Source of the DNA: Quercus robur
Taxonomy: Eukaryota; Streptophyta; Magnoliopsida; Fagales; Fagaceae
Reading direction: 5' to 3'
Length of the DNA stretch: 64,000 nucleotides
Assembly: GCF_932294415.1 (NCBI RefSeq)
Contig: NC_065541.1
Span: 53,484,290 to 53,548,289 of the forward strand
Below the pieces are notes generated by a model, which worked only from the letters and a program-made list of their open reading frames with translations, was not told where the DNA came from and searched no databases. The stretch's first letter is position 1; each line of letters begins with the position of its first letter. The translations under genes were made by a program, and so were the position numbers. This document shows positions 35,476-47,800 of this stretch, in pieces.

Positions 35476-35525
35476 ACAGAAATATTTTTTCTTCCCAAAA
35501 AAAAAAAAAAAAACAGAAATATTTT
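35476..35525 (+). mobile_element. Ultra-short poly(A) insertion in the ankyrin-gene 5' region
   Basis: ACAGAAATATTTT is perfectly repeated at 35476-35488 and 35513-35525. The 24-base insert is TTCTTCCC followed by 16 A. It lies about 175 bp upstream of the ankyrin start codon, probably in the promoter or 5' UTR. Confidence 0.65.
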
Positions 35526-35699
35526 CCATTTCTCTTTTACATATTCTATCATCTCGCTTTTGGGGTTCTATTGCGTTGTGGGAGTGACTGTCCGTGTGAG
35601 TGTGTCCTCTTAAAAACCCTATAGAGAGAGAAACAGAGAAAGGAAATTATCAGAAGAATTTAGAGAGAATCAAAAGTAAAAGATATCATCATATTCATC

Positions 35700-38600
35700 A
35701 TGGGTAAGGGCAAGGATCGTGGGAGCGGCACTGGCGAGACCGAGAATCTTCTTCACTCGGCTGCTCGGTCGGGTGACCTGAATGCGGTGCAGTCCATCTT
35801 GAGCACCAACAACCCTTTGTCCATCATCGTCAATTCTAGAGATAAGCACTCTAGAACTCCGTATCCTATTCCTATTCCTATTCCTATTCCTCCTCAACTC
35901 TTTTTTTATCAGTTATTTTTGCATTCTTCTTAGTAAAACTTTTGTTGGGTCTTATTGAATTTACAGAAACAAACAAACCCAGTTCCAGTTTAATGATGAT
36001 ATAGTAGAAAACTGTCTAACTTCTTCTGGGTCTTTTGTGTTTTACAATAACATGGATGAAATAGAAATAAATTATTGCTTATTTGCTTTGTCTTCGGGAT
36101 TTGAAATGGTTTTGCTCATTTTGGTTTATTGGAGAATATACTGAACACATGCCTAGTCTACCTGTGCAATTTTATATATGCCCATCTGATGAAAACATTT
36201 ATACCATGTTGTGATGCTAATATTGTGCATTTTGAAAAGTTAATAGACCAATTTTAATAACTGTACTCACATTTTATTTTATTTGAAAATTCAATTCCTG
36301 TGTGTTCATGTTTGCTCAACTGGTAAAGTCGCTTGTAGTTGAATAAGAGATTTGGGGTTCAAAACACCCCGTCTACTCTAAAAACCAATTGGTGTATTTG
36401 CCTGATGATAAAGAGGAATCATTATGAAGTGGACGCATAGGTTGAAATTCTATCATATCTATTAAAAAGAAATTTTCAATTCCCTTTTCACTTTGCTTTA
36501 TTTGAGTTTAAATTAAGGATGGTAGTTTTAGATAGACAACTAATTAAATAATATCCCCTTATAAAAGTTGAATCTTCTAAACATGACCAACAATATTGGT
36601 TGGAGGAAGTAATTTTCAAAATCATATTTTTCTGGTGTTGGTTATCTAGCAAATAAAATTACTTTGTAAGGTTGAGTACCCTTCAGACTTGCCATGTTTA
36701 TTACTGTGGCTTTTGTATTTTTAAGAGACAATTCTTGTTATTGAGTGATTTATGGATGTCTCATGTTTTTTACCAACTTGTTTGTTGAAAACAGTGTAAA
36801 TCACTTTTCTTGTTTTTCAACTATTTATCGGTGTCCATTGTACTCCCAAACAGCACTTTATTGTAGAAACCAGGACGAAATACATTAATTTTCTTGTAAA
36901 ATTCACACTCTGAAGGCCCAAATTCTCTCTTTTGAATGTTCGCATTTCTTCTTGTATGCTATCACCAACACTAACAAGTAATCCTGTGATAAGAACCCCT
37001 ATATAGGTAATAATTGTTGTAATATTGCATTTAGTTAATTAGTTGGTTAGTTAGTTACAATTCCAAGCATGTTAATCACATTTAACACATGTTGGAATTA
37101 TTAATACACATGGGGAATAATAGGACCATTAGGATAAGGCCATGTGGGATAATAGAATAGTTTTATGGTTCCATAAATGCCTACTTGTAATCACATTTTC
37201 ATAATTAAAGAATAAACAAACTCATTGCTTAGTGCATTTCCTCTCTCTCTCTCTCTCTCTCTTCATATTTCTCTATGAAGGGTGATTACCTCAAATTAAG
37301 TCAATTTCCTTATAATTCCCATCAATTCTCCTATAATTCCTATCCATCCCCATTAGGAACCACCGGGTTCCTAACATCCTGCCTTATTCAAGTTCCATCT
37401 TATTTTTTTGGTTTTGAGAGTGGACTCTCAACTTCGAATGTTACTTTTGTCTTTCGCATGTAACTTGAGTATTGCCAAATTAGCACGTCAATGTTGGTGT
37501 TTATTCAGCTAAAAAAAATGTAAATGTTGGTGTCCCATACTCCCTTAGCCTATTCTTTTTTTTTTTTTTTCTTTTTTTGAGAGTGTGGACTCTCAACTTC
37601 AAATGTTACTTTTGTCTTTCACATGTAACTTGAATATTGCCAAATTAGCATGTCAATGTTGGTGCTTATTCAGCTAAAAAAATGTAAATGTTGGTGTCCC
37701 ATACTCCCTTAGCCTGTTCTTTTTTTCTTCCTTTTTTTTATAGAACAAAAAAAAAAAAATTTTAATGCTCAGTTAGTCTATATGCTAATCCAGCTTGATC
37801 CTCTCTATCCCAATATCTTCCACTGGCCATTGAATTTCTTTCCTTCTCAGCATTGTGAACTTATAAATGAACTTTAGTGGCTGCTATTAGAATAATGGGA
37901 AACAATTTACCTATCTTTGGTCAACTCCATTGGTTAGCAGAGAGTCTTGTATATCAACTTGTTGGTGTCTGCAGAGGCTTACCTATTCCTGGGTAGAAAA
38001 ACTTCTAATACAAGACATGTATGTCCTATAGGACTTGTTTTATTTTCCAGGCACCTTAGAAGATGAGTAGTCACCATGGCATCTTTGTTAATCCTGTATT
38101 CCTGATGGATATTGGACTTTATCATTCTATTTCCCTTTTTAATGATTCACTATTTTCTTCTAGGTGTGAGCTTTGTTTGTGCCTATAGTTGGCTCAGTTA
38201 GTTAGTTCTATTATGCTCTTTTCCATTTTCTAGTGCGACATGTATCTATTTTCAGCAATCTTGTGTTCGGATTTTGTTTCTTTGACACAAACAACTTGGA
38301 CCATAGACTACATTTAGCTGCATGGTCTGGCCAAGCAGAGGTGGTGAGTTATCTCTGTAAGCACAAGGCTGATGTTGGTGCAGCCGCCATGGATGATATG
38401 GGTGCAATTCACTTTGCTGCACAGAAGGGACATTTAGAAGTCATACGAACTCTGCTTTCATCTGGAGCCTCCATTAATGCTTTTACTCGCAAGGGCTTGA
38501 CTCCTCTACACTATGCTGTCCAAGGATCCCACCTGGAACTTGTTAAGTACTTGGTTAAAAAAGGTGCAAGTCTGAGTGCCAAGACAAAAGCAGGGAAGAC

Positions 38601-38916
38601 TCCAGTTGATCTTGCTAACAATGAAGAAATTCTCTCCTTTCTGGAGGAATACGAAAGGTCATCTAAGAAAAGAGATCTTCATGGTAGACAGAAGGCTGGA
38701 GAATCTAATTCAAAGCCATCTATGCAGGAAAAGGAAGAGAATACTGGTGATAAATCTCCTTCAGTTGTACATGATGAACTAGAGAATGAAAAGGTGGAGA
38801 TGAAGGATGATGAAGATGATAGGAAGGAGGCCTCGTCAGAGCCAAAAAAGGCACGAATTGCACTCAATCACCTTCTAACTGCAGATGACGATCTAGAAGA
38901 TGAAGAAAACTTGTGA
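35700..38916 (+). CDS. Ankyrin-repeat protein with acidic C-terminus
   Basis: Exon 1 is 35700-35860, ending ACTCC|GTATCC. Exon 2 is 38307-38916, after CCATAG. The junction completes a Pro codon and gives RTPLHLAAWSGQ, a textbook ankyrin turn. The CDS is 771 nt, 256 residues plus TGA. Residues about 14-170 form four to five ankyrin repeats (LLHSAARSGDLNAV, PLHLAAWSGQAEVV, AIHFAAQKGHLEVI, PLHYAVQGSHLELV, TPVDLANNEEILSF). The last third is Lys/Glu/Asp-rich and ends in an acidic tail, DDDLEDEENL. Ankyrin repeats bind other proteins; the partner is unknown and no signal or membrane segment is visible. The single 2.4-kb intron carries a SINE and a tandem duplication. Confidence 0.88.
36299..36474 (+). 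mobile_element. tRNA-derived SINE in the ankyrin-gene intron, with 9-bp target-site duplication
   Basis: TTCAATTCC flanks it at 36290-36298 and 36475-36483. It has a box-A-like TTGCTCAACTGGTAAAGTCG and a box-B-like GGGGTTCAAAACACCCC, then AACCAATTGGTGTATTTGCC and GTTGAAATTCTAT, with an A-rich end. It shares this order with the reverse-oriented copies at 22303-22466 and about 2868-2985. No tRNA acceptor stem can be closed, so it is not a tRNA gene. Confidence 0.75.
37415..37725. repeat. Tandem duplication of about 170 bp in the ankyrin-gene intron
   Basis: The phrase GTGGACTCTCAACTTC begins both copies (about 37415 and 37586). They stay colinear through CATGTAACTTGA, TATTGCCAAATTAGCA and GGTGTCCCATACTCCC. 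A T-rich tract separates the copies. Confidence 0.85.
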
Positions 38917-40651
38917 GGCTATACAACAATTGTGGTAGAGTGACTATATAACAACATTATGAATTTTGCTTTGTACAACATTATGAATTGCTTCATTGTA
39001 TTACTTTCTGTAATAGGTTTTTCTTCTTAATTTCATTGTTATATTATGGTTTTCTTCCCACCAATGGCCTTGTATGATAATTTCAAAGTACTGTTAGGGG
39101 CTTATTGCTGAGCAACGTTTGTCCGTGTAGGAAGATGTGATTTCACAGGGGAGAATTGTTGTGGTTGGATTGGAGTCATTGGACTACCAACTTATGAGAT
39201 AAATTTTCACGGCTTGGTGTGATTAGAAATGCAGATGGACAGAAGTTTTATATTGCAGAGGGCATGGGAGGTGGACGGAAAATTTTAAGTGATGGAAGTT
39301 CGAAGAGGTAGAGAAGGAAAACAGAAAACATGAATTGGGTCAATGTTACATGAGTCACTTAAGTGCTGTGCTGTGTTACCTTGTGCATATACTAAGGAGG
39401 CAAGGCTGTGTTGTTCTTGTGAAGACTACTAGTGCAACAGCTCACAGACCATCAACAATACACATATATGCATGCAAGTAAGTCGTGTGCGTGTCTTGTG
39501 CAATTCTAGTGCAAAGAGTAATGGAAATGAATTGAAATAACTAGGTTGCTTAGAAGCACCAGAAAAATTTACAACTCTTCAAGAGCAGTCTGTTGGAATC
39601 TATTACTGAGGCTAAATCTGTATCAACATTCAAAACTAAGTTTGTACAGCTTGGGGCTGTATATAAATGCCATGCTTGAGTGCTAGTTATCCTATAATTA
39701 ACTAGCTACTGATATTTTCCTGAAAAGGAAATTAGTAAGCATAGTCCTATGTGATCTACGTAACTTGTTGCTTGTTTGAAATTGCAAAGTAGTTTGTTAA
39801 CATAAATAGAAATTTCTGACTGGTGGGATATTAGAGCCGACATGTCTCAATCTTTTGCAAAATCAACATCGGATACCTTCTAGCAATGGGGTCCACATAT
39901 CGCTGAAAATAGCAGCTGCACCTGTTCAAAGCTAATCAAGATTGACCACGTGCAATGCCCCCAGTGACCTGGCAAGGAGCTAGTAGACAAACTGAAAAAT
40001 TGGGAAAATCTTTCGAGTTCATCGTTCATGCACTAGTTGATTGCAAAACTCCCAAGTCGCAAGCCTACAGAACTATCAAGTATCAAAACGGACCCCATCG
40101 TATCAATTGTACAATGGGGGTACAATTGAAAATAGAACGTGAAAAAAAAGGACCCCATGCAAGACTTGCAAGTCAATATCTATAATATTGCAGACAGATC
40201 AGAGGCAGGCTTATGATTTTTTATTCGGAAGTGGTTAATTAGATAGCTAATTAAATGAGTAAAATGTGACTATAATATTTTCTTAATGTGTACCATTATA
40301 GATGTTCGGTTTTGTTTTAGCTTTTTATTATTATTTTTATTTGTAAAGAAACTTGAGTTGAAATGAGCTACACAATAGAAATAAGTAAGTAAGAAAAATA
40401 TTTTTCAAGTATTGGTTCCACAATACTTGAAAGCACTTTGATAAAGCAATTGAAACTGTTATTTTCATCAAGATTCTAGAGTTTTATTCAAAATTTTATT
40501 TGAAATGGATAAATAATTAAATATGATAACCCTAAAATCATTACAATATACAGTATTACAAAAATCATTATAAGTCATCTTACTAGTTATTATACAAAAT
40601 CTTAGTTGATATATACAGTATTTACCACATTCCTAGAATAATCTAACGACT

Positions 40652-40712
<61 letters not shown>

Positions 40713-41324
40713 GGCAAAGTAGAGAAAAAATTCAATTAGATTTCAAATTGAAATTCAAGTAGAGTCTAATTTTGTGCCACGTCTCATTTAATCTAAGTTT
40801 TAAAATTTTGTGTGCCAAGTTATTTAATTCAGTGTAAAAAATGGGAATTTAATTAGAGTTTAATTTTACATCACGTATCTCATTTAATGTAAGTTTTTTT
40901 AATTTTTGTGTCAAGAGAGTTTAATTCTATGTAGAAAAATAGGAGTTCAATATAAATAAACCATAAAAAAACCTTTATATATATAACCAATGCTTAAAGA
41001 AAATCTAATTAGATTCAAAATTGAATTTTGTTTTAGTTAGTTTTCCATACAAATTAAATTATTTAGATATTTGTTGTTATTTTTTTTCTCTAAACTAATT
41101 AGCATATTTTTTATACTATTTCTATTTAGATATTTTGTATGTCAGGATCTTGAATATAACAAATTGTAATTGAGTAGAATGATCCCATGCACTTATATAT
41201 CCTCATTCAATTTAGAAGATACTATTAAAACAATTTTGTGTGTGTGTGTGTGTGTGTTTAAAACAATTTTGTGTGTGTGTGTGTGTTGTATTTAGTAGAA
41301 TTTTACGGATCGTGATTGTGAATT

Positions 41325-41665
41325 TGATGTAGGGGATGTGATGGGCTGTTTGTGTATAGTTTAGAAACAGTGAAGGGTTGAGTTACTTAGAACAAATTGA
41401 TAGGTGGATAAGTACCTCTGCAAGAACACTTAGTTCCAAATAGAACACAAAGGCTAACAATTCATTCAATTACCAAAATTGATTTACAAAAAGCTTACAT
41501 TCTCCAACTTATACTAGTTGTTTGGCATTGACAGTCTCTAGATGGTTGACAAGTGTCTAAATCCTATAGGCTAATGCTTAAGAAATTGTCTAACTAACTA
41601 CCTACCTAATTAGTTACAAGTGGATTAGGATATAGGCATATTGTTTCTTGAAATGCCCTGCATTA
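41325..41665 (-). repeat. 3' LTR of the non-autonomous retrotransposon
   Basis: This is the left-hand copy, which is 3' because the element reads minus. It aligns colinearly with 43543-43888 with scattered substitutions and one short length difference (ACTACCTACC against ACTAATTAACT). Confidence 0.85.
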
Positions 41666-41981
41666 GGACTCTCCCTCTTAAGAAGCACTTGACCTCAAGT
41701 GCTCTTGGTTGCCACAAGATTTATATGAAGTTATAGGATGATACATTTACCTTGTATGATGAGTTTGCTATTGTTGTAGCACATCAAAGGCTACTGCTTC
41801 TACATAGCCAAGTCCCACATAAATGAAACACCAATGTAGATGCATCTACATTAAGGGGGCTCCCTTTCTTGAAAGCAAACTTGTCCTCAAGTTTGGTTGA
41901 CTTTTCAATTGTAAAACATGTACACCAAATTGAACATTAAGTGTTTTGCCTCACTAATGATCAATCATGCATATTTTGATA

Positions 41982-42494
41982 CTAAAAGGCTTTATTCTTC
42001 ATTGGTGAATCAATCTTCTTCATCTTGACCATTTGCTTGTGGCTTGCCTTCCCTTTCTTTGGTTGCAAGGAGTGTAGATGCACTAGCTTGTACATGCTGT
42101 GTGAGTTGCACCTTCTGCCCATGATAGTTTCATATGATTTTTCACATCTATGTAAAAGATGGAACCTGTTCATGGCTACCTCCTCACAAAGAACATAACA
42201 TTTATGTTGTCTATCATCATCCACTTCTTGTTTTAGAACTTGCATAACCCTTATTACTAATGGAGAGTCATTTGCTTCCTTAACAATAACATTTGCTCGT
42301 TCTTCCACATATTGACCATGCACAAATTCTACCATACTTATTATGCATTTAGTCAATTCTTGTCCTCCCTCACCAATATGTTCTTCAATGTAGCTATTAA
42401 ACACAAGACGTCCAATGTCTTGGTCTTCTAACTCTTTAACCAGAAAGTTTTGATCTTCTATCTCTTCAACAACCAAGGTTTCACCATTTGACAA
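41982..42494 (-). CDS. Unrecognised 170-residue open frame inside the LTR element
   Basis: The frame begins MSNGETLVVEEIEDQNF and ends in a Lys-rich tail (KMKKIDSPMKNKAF). It is rich in Glu and His/Cys. I cannot assign it to gag, pol or a captured host gene. It is the longest frame in the element and lies next to the 3' LTR, where some plant elements carry extra or captured sequence. It may be a decayed piece of gag-pol. Confidence 0.35.
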   Translation of the reverse strand: MSNGETLVVEEIEDQNFLVKELEDQDIGRLVFNSYIEEHIGEGGQELTKCIISMVEFVHGQYVEERANVIVKEANDSPLVIRVMQVLKQEVDDDRQHKCYVLCEEVAMNRFHLLHRCEKSYETIMGRRCNSHSMYKLVHLHSLQPKKGKASHKQMVKMKKIDSPMKNKAF

Positions 42495-42777
42495 AACAGA
42501 TTGATTCTTGGCTGGTCCCTTGGAAGCCTTACTTGATTTAGCAACATTTCATCCATTTTCAACCTTCGTGGTGAAATTGGATGTTGCATCACCACTTCAA
42601 GCACTGATTTTAGAACTGAAAGGAACTGATTGTGCCCCCTTGACTTGATGATTCTCAATCAGCACTGCCCTATTGAAAGCTTCTGAAATAGTTTAGCTGT
42701 TTTGGAGGAAATGGACATCTTGGATTTGCACTTTGCTATAAAGGGTGTGGCTGAAGTTGTAAGCCAAGAATTGCTCT

Positions 42778-43363
42778 CTAAGCTTCTGTTTCATCTTCTC
42801 CCAAGTATGAATCTTGGTTTTTCCTTTTTCTCAATCTTTGAATCTTCAACTGCTCCCACCAAGATCTTGCCTTGCCTCTCAAATTAGTTGCTGCCAATTT
42901 AAATTTCTTGGATTCTGGAATATCATAACAAGCAAAGATCTTTTCAACTTGGCTAAGCCAATTCACAAACTCCTCATGATCCAAGTTGCCATCAAATTCA
43001 AGGAATTTAATCTCAAATCTTGATTCTCAATTTTGGTTTGGCATCTTTGGTTGAACCATCAAAGGATTGTGGCCATACTTCTCATCTCCACCTAGGAATA
43101 TGAACAAAAGTTTGTTCATAATCCTCCTTATATAAAGCTACACTTCCAGCAATATCATGTTGGTAGTATTGCTGTAGTATCTTCTTATCTTTTTTCAACT
43201 GTTCAGTCAAGGCTTGTAGTTGCCTCCTCAATAATTCCGCTTCAGCTTCTAAGCCATTTTGAACCTTTTTACACCTTGGTCTATTGGCTACAATATCATC
43301 TTCCTCTACTACAAGAACAACTTGCTTCTTGCCCTTATCCTTCCTTATCTTCTCAAAAACCAT
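42778..43363 (-). pseudogene. Degenerate Ty3/Gypsy-type gag
   Basis: The upstream part (43363-43082) encodes a basic N-terminus and a coiled-coil-like Glu/Leu/Gln stretch. Downstream (about 43030-42778) is the retrotransposon gag signature: DHEEFVNWLSQVEKIF, then KFKLAATNLRGKARSWWEQL. Stops and a frame change separate the two parts, so no intact Gag can be made. Confidence 0.75.
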
Positions 43364-43523
43364 TGCTTCTTGCTACTACAAACCAATTGCTAGCACATAT
43401 GAAGGCTTTGGTTTTGGTAAGAGAGGTATTTTAGGCTAGGAAAAGCAATCAAGACTAAATCTTGATAGGTTCTTAGACAGAAAATGAAGAAACAAATTGC
43501 AAACGAACTTGAATCCTTAGGAT

Positions 43524-43539
43524 CTCAGCTTTAATACCA
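43524..43539 (-). other. Degenerate primer-binding site of the LTR element
   Basis: On the minus strand this reads TGGTATTAAAGCTGAG, starting four bases inside the 5' LTR. The usual plant initiator-Met tRNA site starts TGGTATCAGAGC. Confidence 0.65.
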
Positions 43540-43542
43540 AAT

Positions 43543-43888
43543 TGATGTAGGGGATGTGATGAATTGTTTGTGTATGGTTTAGAAATAATGAAAGGGTTGA
43601 GTTACTTGGAACAAATTAATAGGTGGATAAGTACCTCTGTAAGAACACTTAATTCCAAATAGCACACAAAAGCTAATAATTTATTCAATTACCAAAACCG
43701 ATTTACAAAGAGCTTACATTCTCCTACTTATACTAGTTGTTTAGCATTGGTAGTCTCTAAATGATTCGCAAGTGTATGTCTAAATCCTATAGGCTAATGT
43801 TTAAGAAATTGTCTAACTAACTAATTAACTAATTAGTTACAAGTGGATTAGGATATAGGTATATAATTGCTTGAAATGCCTTGCATCA
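43543..43888 (-). repeat. 5' LTR of the non-autonomous retrotransposon
   Basis: This is the right-hand copy, 346 bp, with TG...CA ends on the minus strand (TGATGCAAGG to CCCCTACATCA). It is the pair of 41325-41665. Confidence 0.85.
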
Positions 43889-44871
43889 AAATTGATATTG
43901 TATATATAATATTCAATAGTGATTTTCAAAATTAAATACATAATAGCAGTATAATAAAAAACTTAGTATAACTGACATTATGGAAATTGAAAGAAAAAAT
44001 TATTTTAGTACCTTCAAATGTCACTATCGAGCTAATATCTTATATGTTTCATAACTTAAGTTATCATCAATAACACTATTACAATTTATTCTTTTCGTGT
44101 GCAAATATGAGTTACACACTAGTTATTGATATTTTAGCCTAAATTACATCTTTTTAATTCATTTTCTGTTTAAAATGCTACAGTGAAATTACTGCCAACA
44201 AATATAGCATATACTTGGATATAGACCCACCCTCCCTGACATCATTGTTAATTACAAACTGAAGGACACAATTAATATAGATCACAAAAAATCAAACTGC
44301 AGGTACTATTCAAATAAATGCATGTGAAGGGACACAAATGACAGTTAATAGTACTAGGGGAGTCAAGTCATATTCCCCGTACGACATGCTTCATATCTTA
44401 CTCCAAAATCCTAAAATACTAGAAATTTATATATATATACAATCTCCACATCTGACTCTTCCTTTACATAGTAAAGAAAACCTGTAAAGTGAAACATCCA
44501 CGCTTCTACCTTAGTTTGTCATCTTCCTCAATTTTAATTTTTCATTGTCTCTCTCACCCGCACGAGCTTCTTGCCTGGAGATCTCCACCTAGAAGCTACC
44601 TCTCACTTTCTTCTTCACCCTTCTTCACCCCTTTATATTGACATATCACATCACTACACATCTCACTCTCACTCTCAATTTCCATTTCATTCTCTGTCTT
44701 CTCAAACCAAACCATCTCTCACTTTCTTTTACCCTACATTACATTTCTCATATTCAGCACAGACAATTGAGTTCTCATTGGATTAGATAGGTGAGTGAGG
44801 CTATACCCTTTTCTCTATACCATACTAAACTGTCACAACCACGTAAAAATATTCTATCCACCCTTCAAACC

Positions 44872-47800
44872 ATGGCTTCATATTCAAAGACCAAAGTAGT
44901 AATGCAACAAAGAAAACCACTTCCAAATGATGGTATTGGTAGGCCTAGAATGCTTAAAGATTTCCTCAATGACACATCAAATTCATGCACTTCAACCGGA
45001 TTCAAATCACTCCCTAGACAACCCTGCAATCCCAATGCACAAGTTTTCACCAACAATACAAATACCAAGTTACTTAGATGCCAATCAAAAGCTGCATCAA
45101 CAGCAATTTCAGCCCTCCAAGCCATGATCAACGCAGTCAAAAATTTTCCGTTGAAAAATTCCCCTTCAATTTTGCCAAGAAGCCTTTCAAGGAGACTGTC
45201 AAGAAAGAAACCAAGTGAAGTCAAAATTACAGTCAGAGTCAAAGACATCATACGGTGGACATCGTTTCGGGACTTGGTGGAGGAGAAATCTCAGCCCTTG
45301 GATTTCAATTCCTCGCCTAATCGCTGCACCACAACTACTATTACAACGGGGTCCACAAATACCACGTGTAGTAGCAACAGCTCAAGTTGGTGTGAAAGTG
45401 ATTTTACCTCGGAGCATCTACCGTCGTGGGGCGGTAATACTCAGGACAACGTTGTAAACGAGGTTGATGTAGGTAAAAAGTATTTACCACGTGTCGGCGA
45501 GGATTGTCAGAAAACGACAACAGGGACAGAAACTTATGCTGACGTGGGACCCAAGGTAAGCAATTATTTACTGCATCGCATCTATAAAATATATTGTATG
45601 TGTCTGCTAGTGAGGGTTCCTTGGATGATTATAAAAGTTTTATTTTATTTATTTATGGCATTGTCATTGTGTTTTTCTTGGTCAGATTCGGTTTGACTAA
45701 ATAAAATAAAAAGGCTGTGACAAATTTGATAATATATGATATAATTTGTGTATATATTTTATTAAAGTTGGTTTTGTCTCATTGTGACAATTGCACATAG
45801 TATATTATTATTATTTTTTGATGAACAAAAAAGGGTCTCACATAGTTTATTATTATTTGATTGGCACATAGTTTATATTATCACATCAAACAAAAGAGAA
45901 GTTACAAGGAACTGAGGATGTTGCTCCTCAAAAAAAAAAAAGAAGGGAACTGAGGATGTTAGTTTCTACAATATACTATTATACATTCTTAGTTTAAGAG
46001 TTTAGACTCTTTGCTTTCAGTGTTATATTTGTCGGATTCTACATTAATTATATGGTTTATATATATTTTGCATTTGCACAACTTGCTACGCAACACAGTT
46101 CAAACAGCTGGAGATTAGTGTTACAAATTATTAATTAAAAATTCGTATATCCTATTTTACTTTACAACATTAGCATGAATCTTAATTTAGTGATAATTTG
46201 TAGATAATGCATTATTTAGTGAAGTGAACCTTAAACTAGTGTTAGAAACTTAATTGTATGGGCATTAAAGTTTAAAATCAACTTTCTCCTTTGAATTCAA
46301 CACAATGATACATCTAGTGTACATCCTTAAAATATAAAATATCACAGAAAAATTGAGAAAATAAAATAAAATAAAATATCTAAGTTTGTTCAAAAAGTAG
46401 GTTATAAGAAATTGTTCTTTAATTTTTTTACTATATTCAGTTAGCTCCAAATTATGTGTAGGTTTACATTAATTATATGTTTCTCAACATAGATTCTTCC
46501 CTATGAAAAAAATCAAACGATATTATTGAACCACGATACTCTTAGGGTCTGTTTGGATAGAACTTATTTTGCTGAAACTGAAAACTTAAAACTGAAAACA
46601 CTGTAGCAAAATAATTTTTAAATGTGTAAATAGTGCTGTGGGACCCATTTTTAATGAAAAAATTGATAAAAAATGAAATTTGTGGGTCCATGAACAGTGC
46701 ACGGACCCACTGATTGACAGAAAAGTAAAAAAAAAGGGCCAAACAGTACTCTACTGTTCGCTTGTCCCCTGAAAGTCTGAAACGCGTGTAGGAAAAAAAA
46801 AAAAAAAAAAAAAAAGCAAAACGCAAAACGCAAAAGTAAACGTGAATCCAAACTTACACTTAATCACTCGAACACATTTTGATATTATGTGTAGGAGTGA
46901 CTTCTTTTCTAATAAATAATTTTATTATTATTTTTTTATTTTTTATAATGAGAATCGTTTGATAAGTAACTTTAACTTGCATCTAAATTTTTGAATGCCA
47001 AGAATGTGTACTAACATTTAAAGTTGCTTGATTCTCAAAAAAATAAAATAAAAATTATAGTTGCTTCGCACATAATTAATGGATCGTGATCCAATGAAAG
47101 GCAATGTTGAGAAACTCTCGATCTATGCTAAAATATCTTGATTTAAGGCACATATAATTTGAAGATTTTGACTATCAAACTTTCAAAATAGCTAGTGGGA
47201 AAATGCTTTAAAAAATATTTTTTTCCCAATCCCACATCTCTTTAGTCTTTTCTGTAGTCTTCAGTATGGTGATTGGTGCATAAATATTTTTCTATTGGTT
47301 TTTAATTTTTACTGATTTTGATTGGCCTAAAATATAAATTCTGACAGGGAGAATTATGGTGCGATGAGAAAGAACAGCAAAGCCCAGTTTCGGTGCTTAA
47401 TTTTCAAGTTGGAGAGGGTGAAGAGCCATTCTCATCTTTTACTCGAAGCCTTGCCAACATGGAGAGTATGTTCTTGTCTTTCCCTCGTCATTTTTTGGTA
47501 CACAAGTCTTCATGCACTATGGCCAGTATATAGGGCCTCACTTAGTTATAGGTTTTCATTTTTAATTCCAATGAATGTAGGGGCACAAAATTTTTTAAGG
47601 GTTAATGCGATTGACTTTGATTGGTGTCTAATAATAGTGGTATCACTTGTCAGAGTGAGTCCATAAAAAAAATGATGTTATTCCAATAACAACTTATTAT
47701 CTTAACAAATTATAAAAAAATTTGTGAAAAATTTTGTATCTCTAATATTACTTTTTTATTTGTGTGTGTAATTGGACTTTTAGGGGTATGATGCTTTTAA

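Larger units (their letters stand above)
32844..35699. other. Region between the divergent SEND1-type and ankyrin genes
   Basis: Both genes read outward from this 2.9-kb stretch, so it holds both promoters. It contains (TA)n near 33297-33319, a Mutator-like element (34363-35406), a CT-repeat inside that element (34746-34773) and a short A-tailed insertion (35476-35525). No additional exon is supported. Confidence 0.6.
41325..43888 (-). mobile_element. Non-autonomous LTR retrotransposon with gag remnant
   Basis: Two direct LTRs (41325-41665 and 43543-43888) begin TGATGTAGGGGATGTGATG on the plus strand and end in GCATTA or GCATCA. Flanks are GAATT and AAATT, a 5-bp duplication with one mismatch. 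On the minus strand, inside the right LTR, TGGTATTAAAGC (43528-43539) is close to the initiator-Met tRNA primer site TGGTATCAGAGC. Inside the left LTR, AAGAGGGAGAGTCC is a good polypurine tract. The 1.9-kb interior has gag-like frames but no recognisable protease, reverse transcriptase or integrase, so movement would need help from another element. Confidence 0.88.
38917..44871. other. Gene-poor stretch with an LTR retrotransposon
   Basis: The 3' UTR and flank of the ankyrin gene occupy the left part. About 40640-40706 is a CT then TA microsatellite and about 41236-41290 a TG microsatellite. The LTR element follows at 41325-43888. The promoter and 5' UTR of the TRM28-like gene begin near 44420, with a TATA-like ATATATATATAC tract at 44428-44440. 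Short frames at 39955-40185 and 44571-44786 have no coding character that I recognise. Confidence 0.6.

Noticed and set aside
36299-36474. Possible tRNA gene (box-A-like and box-B-like motifs)
   Set aside because: No acceptor or anticodon stem can be closed. The same sequence recurs in A-tailed dispersed copies flanked by short target duplications, so it is a SINE.
42458-42658. 66-residue frame as a separate gene
   Set aside because: It is inside the LTR element interior, with no motif and no start context; it is best read as decayed element sequence.
44865-45251. 128-residue minus-strand frame
   Set aside because: It is antisense to exon 1 of the TRM28-like gene, which has splice sites, phase closure and recognisable motifs on the plus strand.
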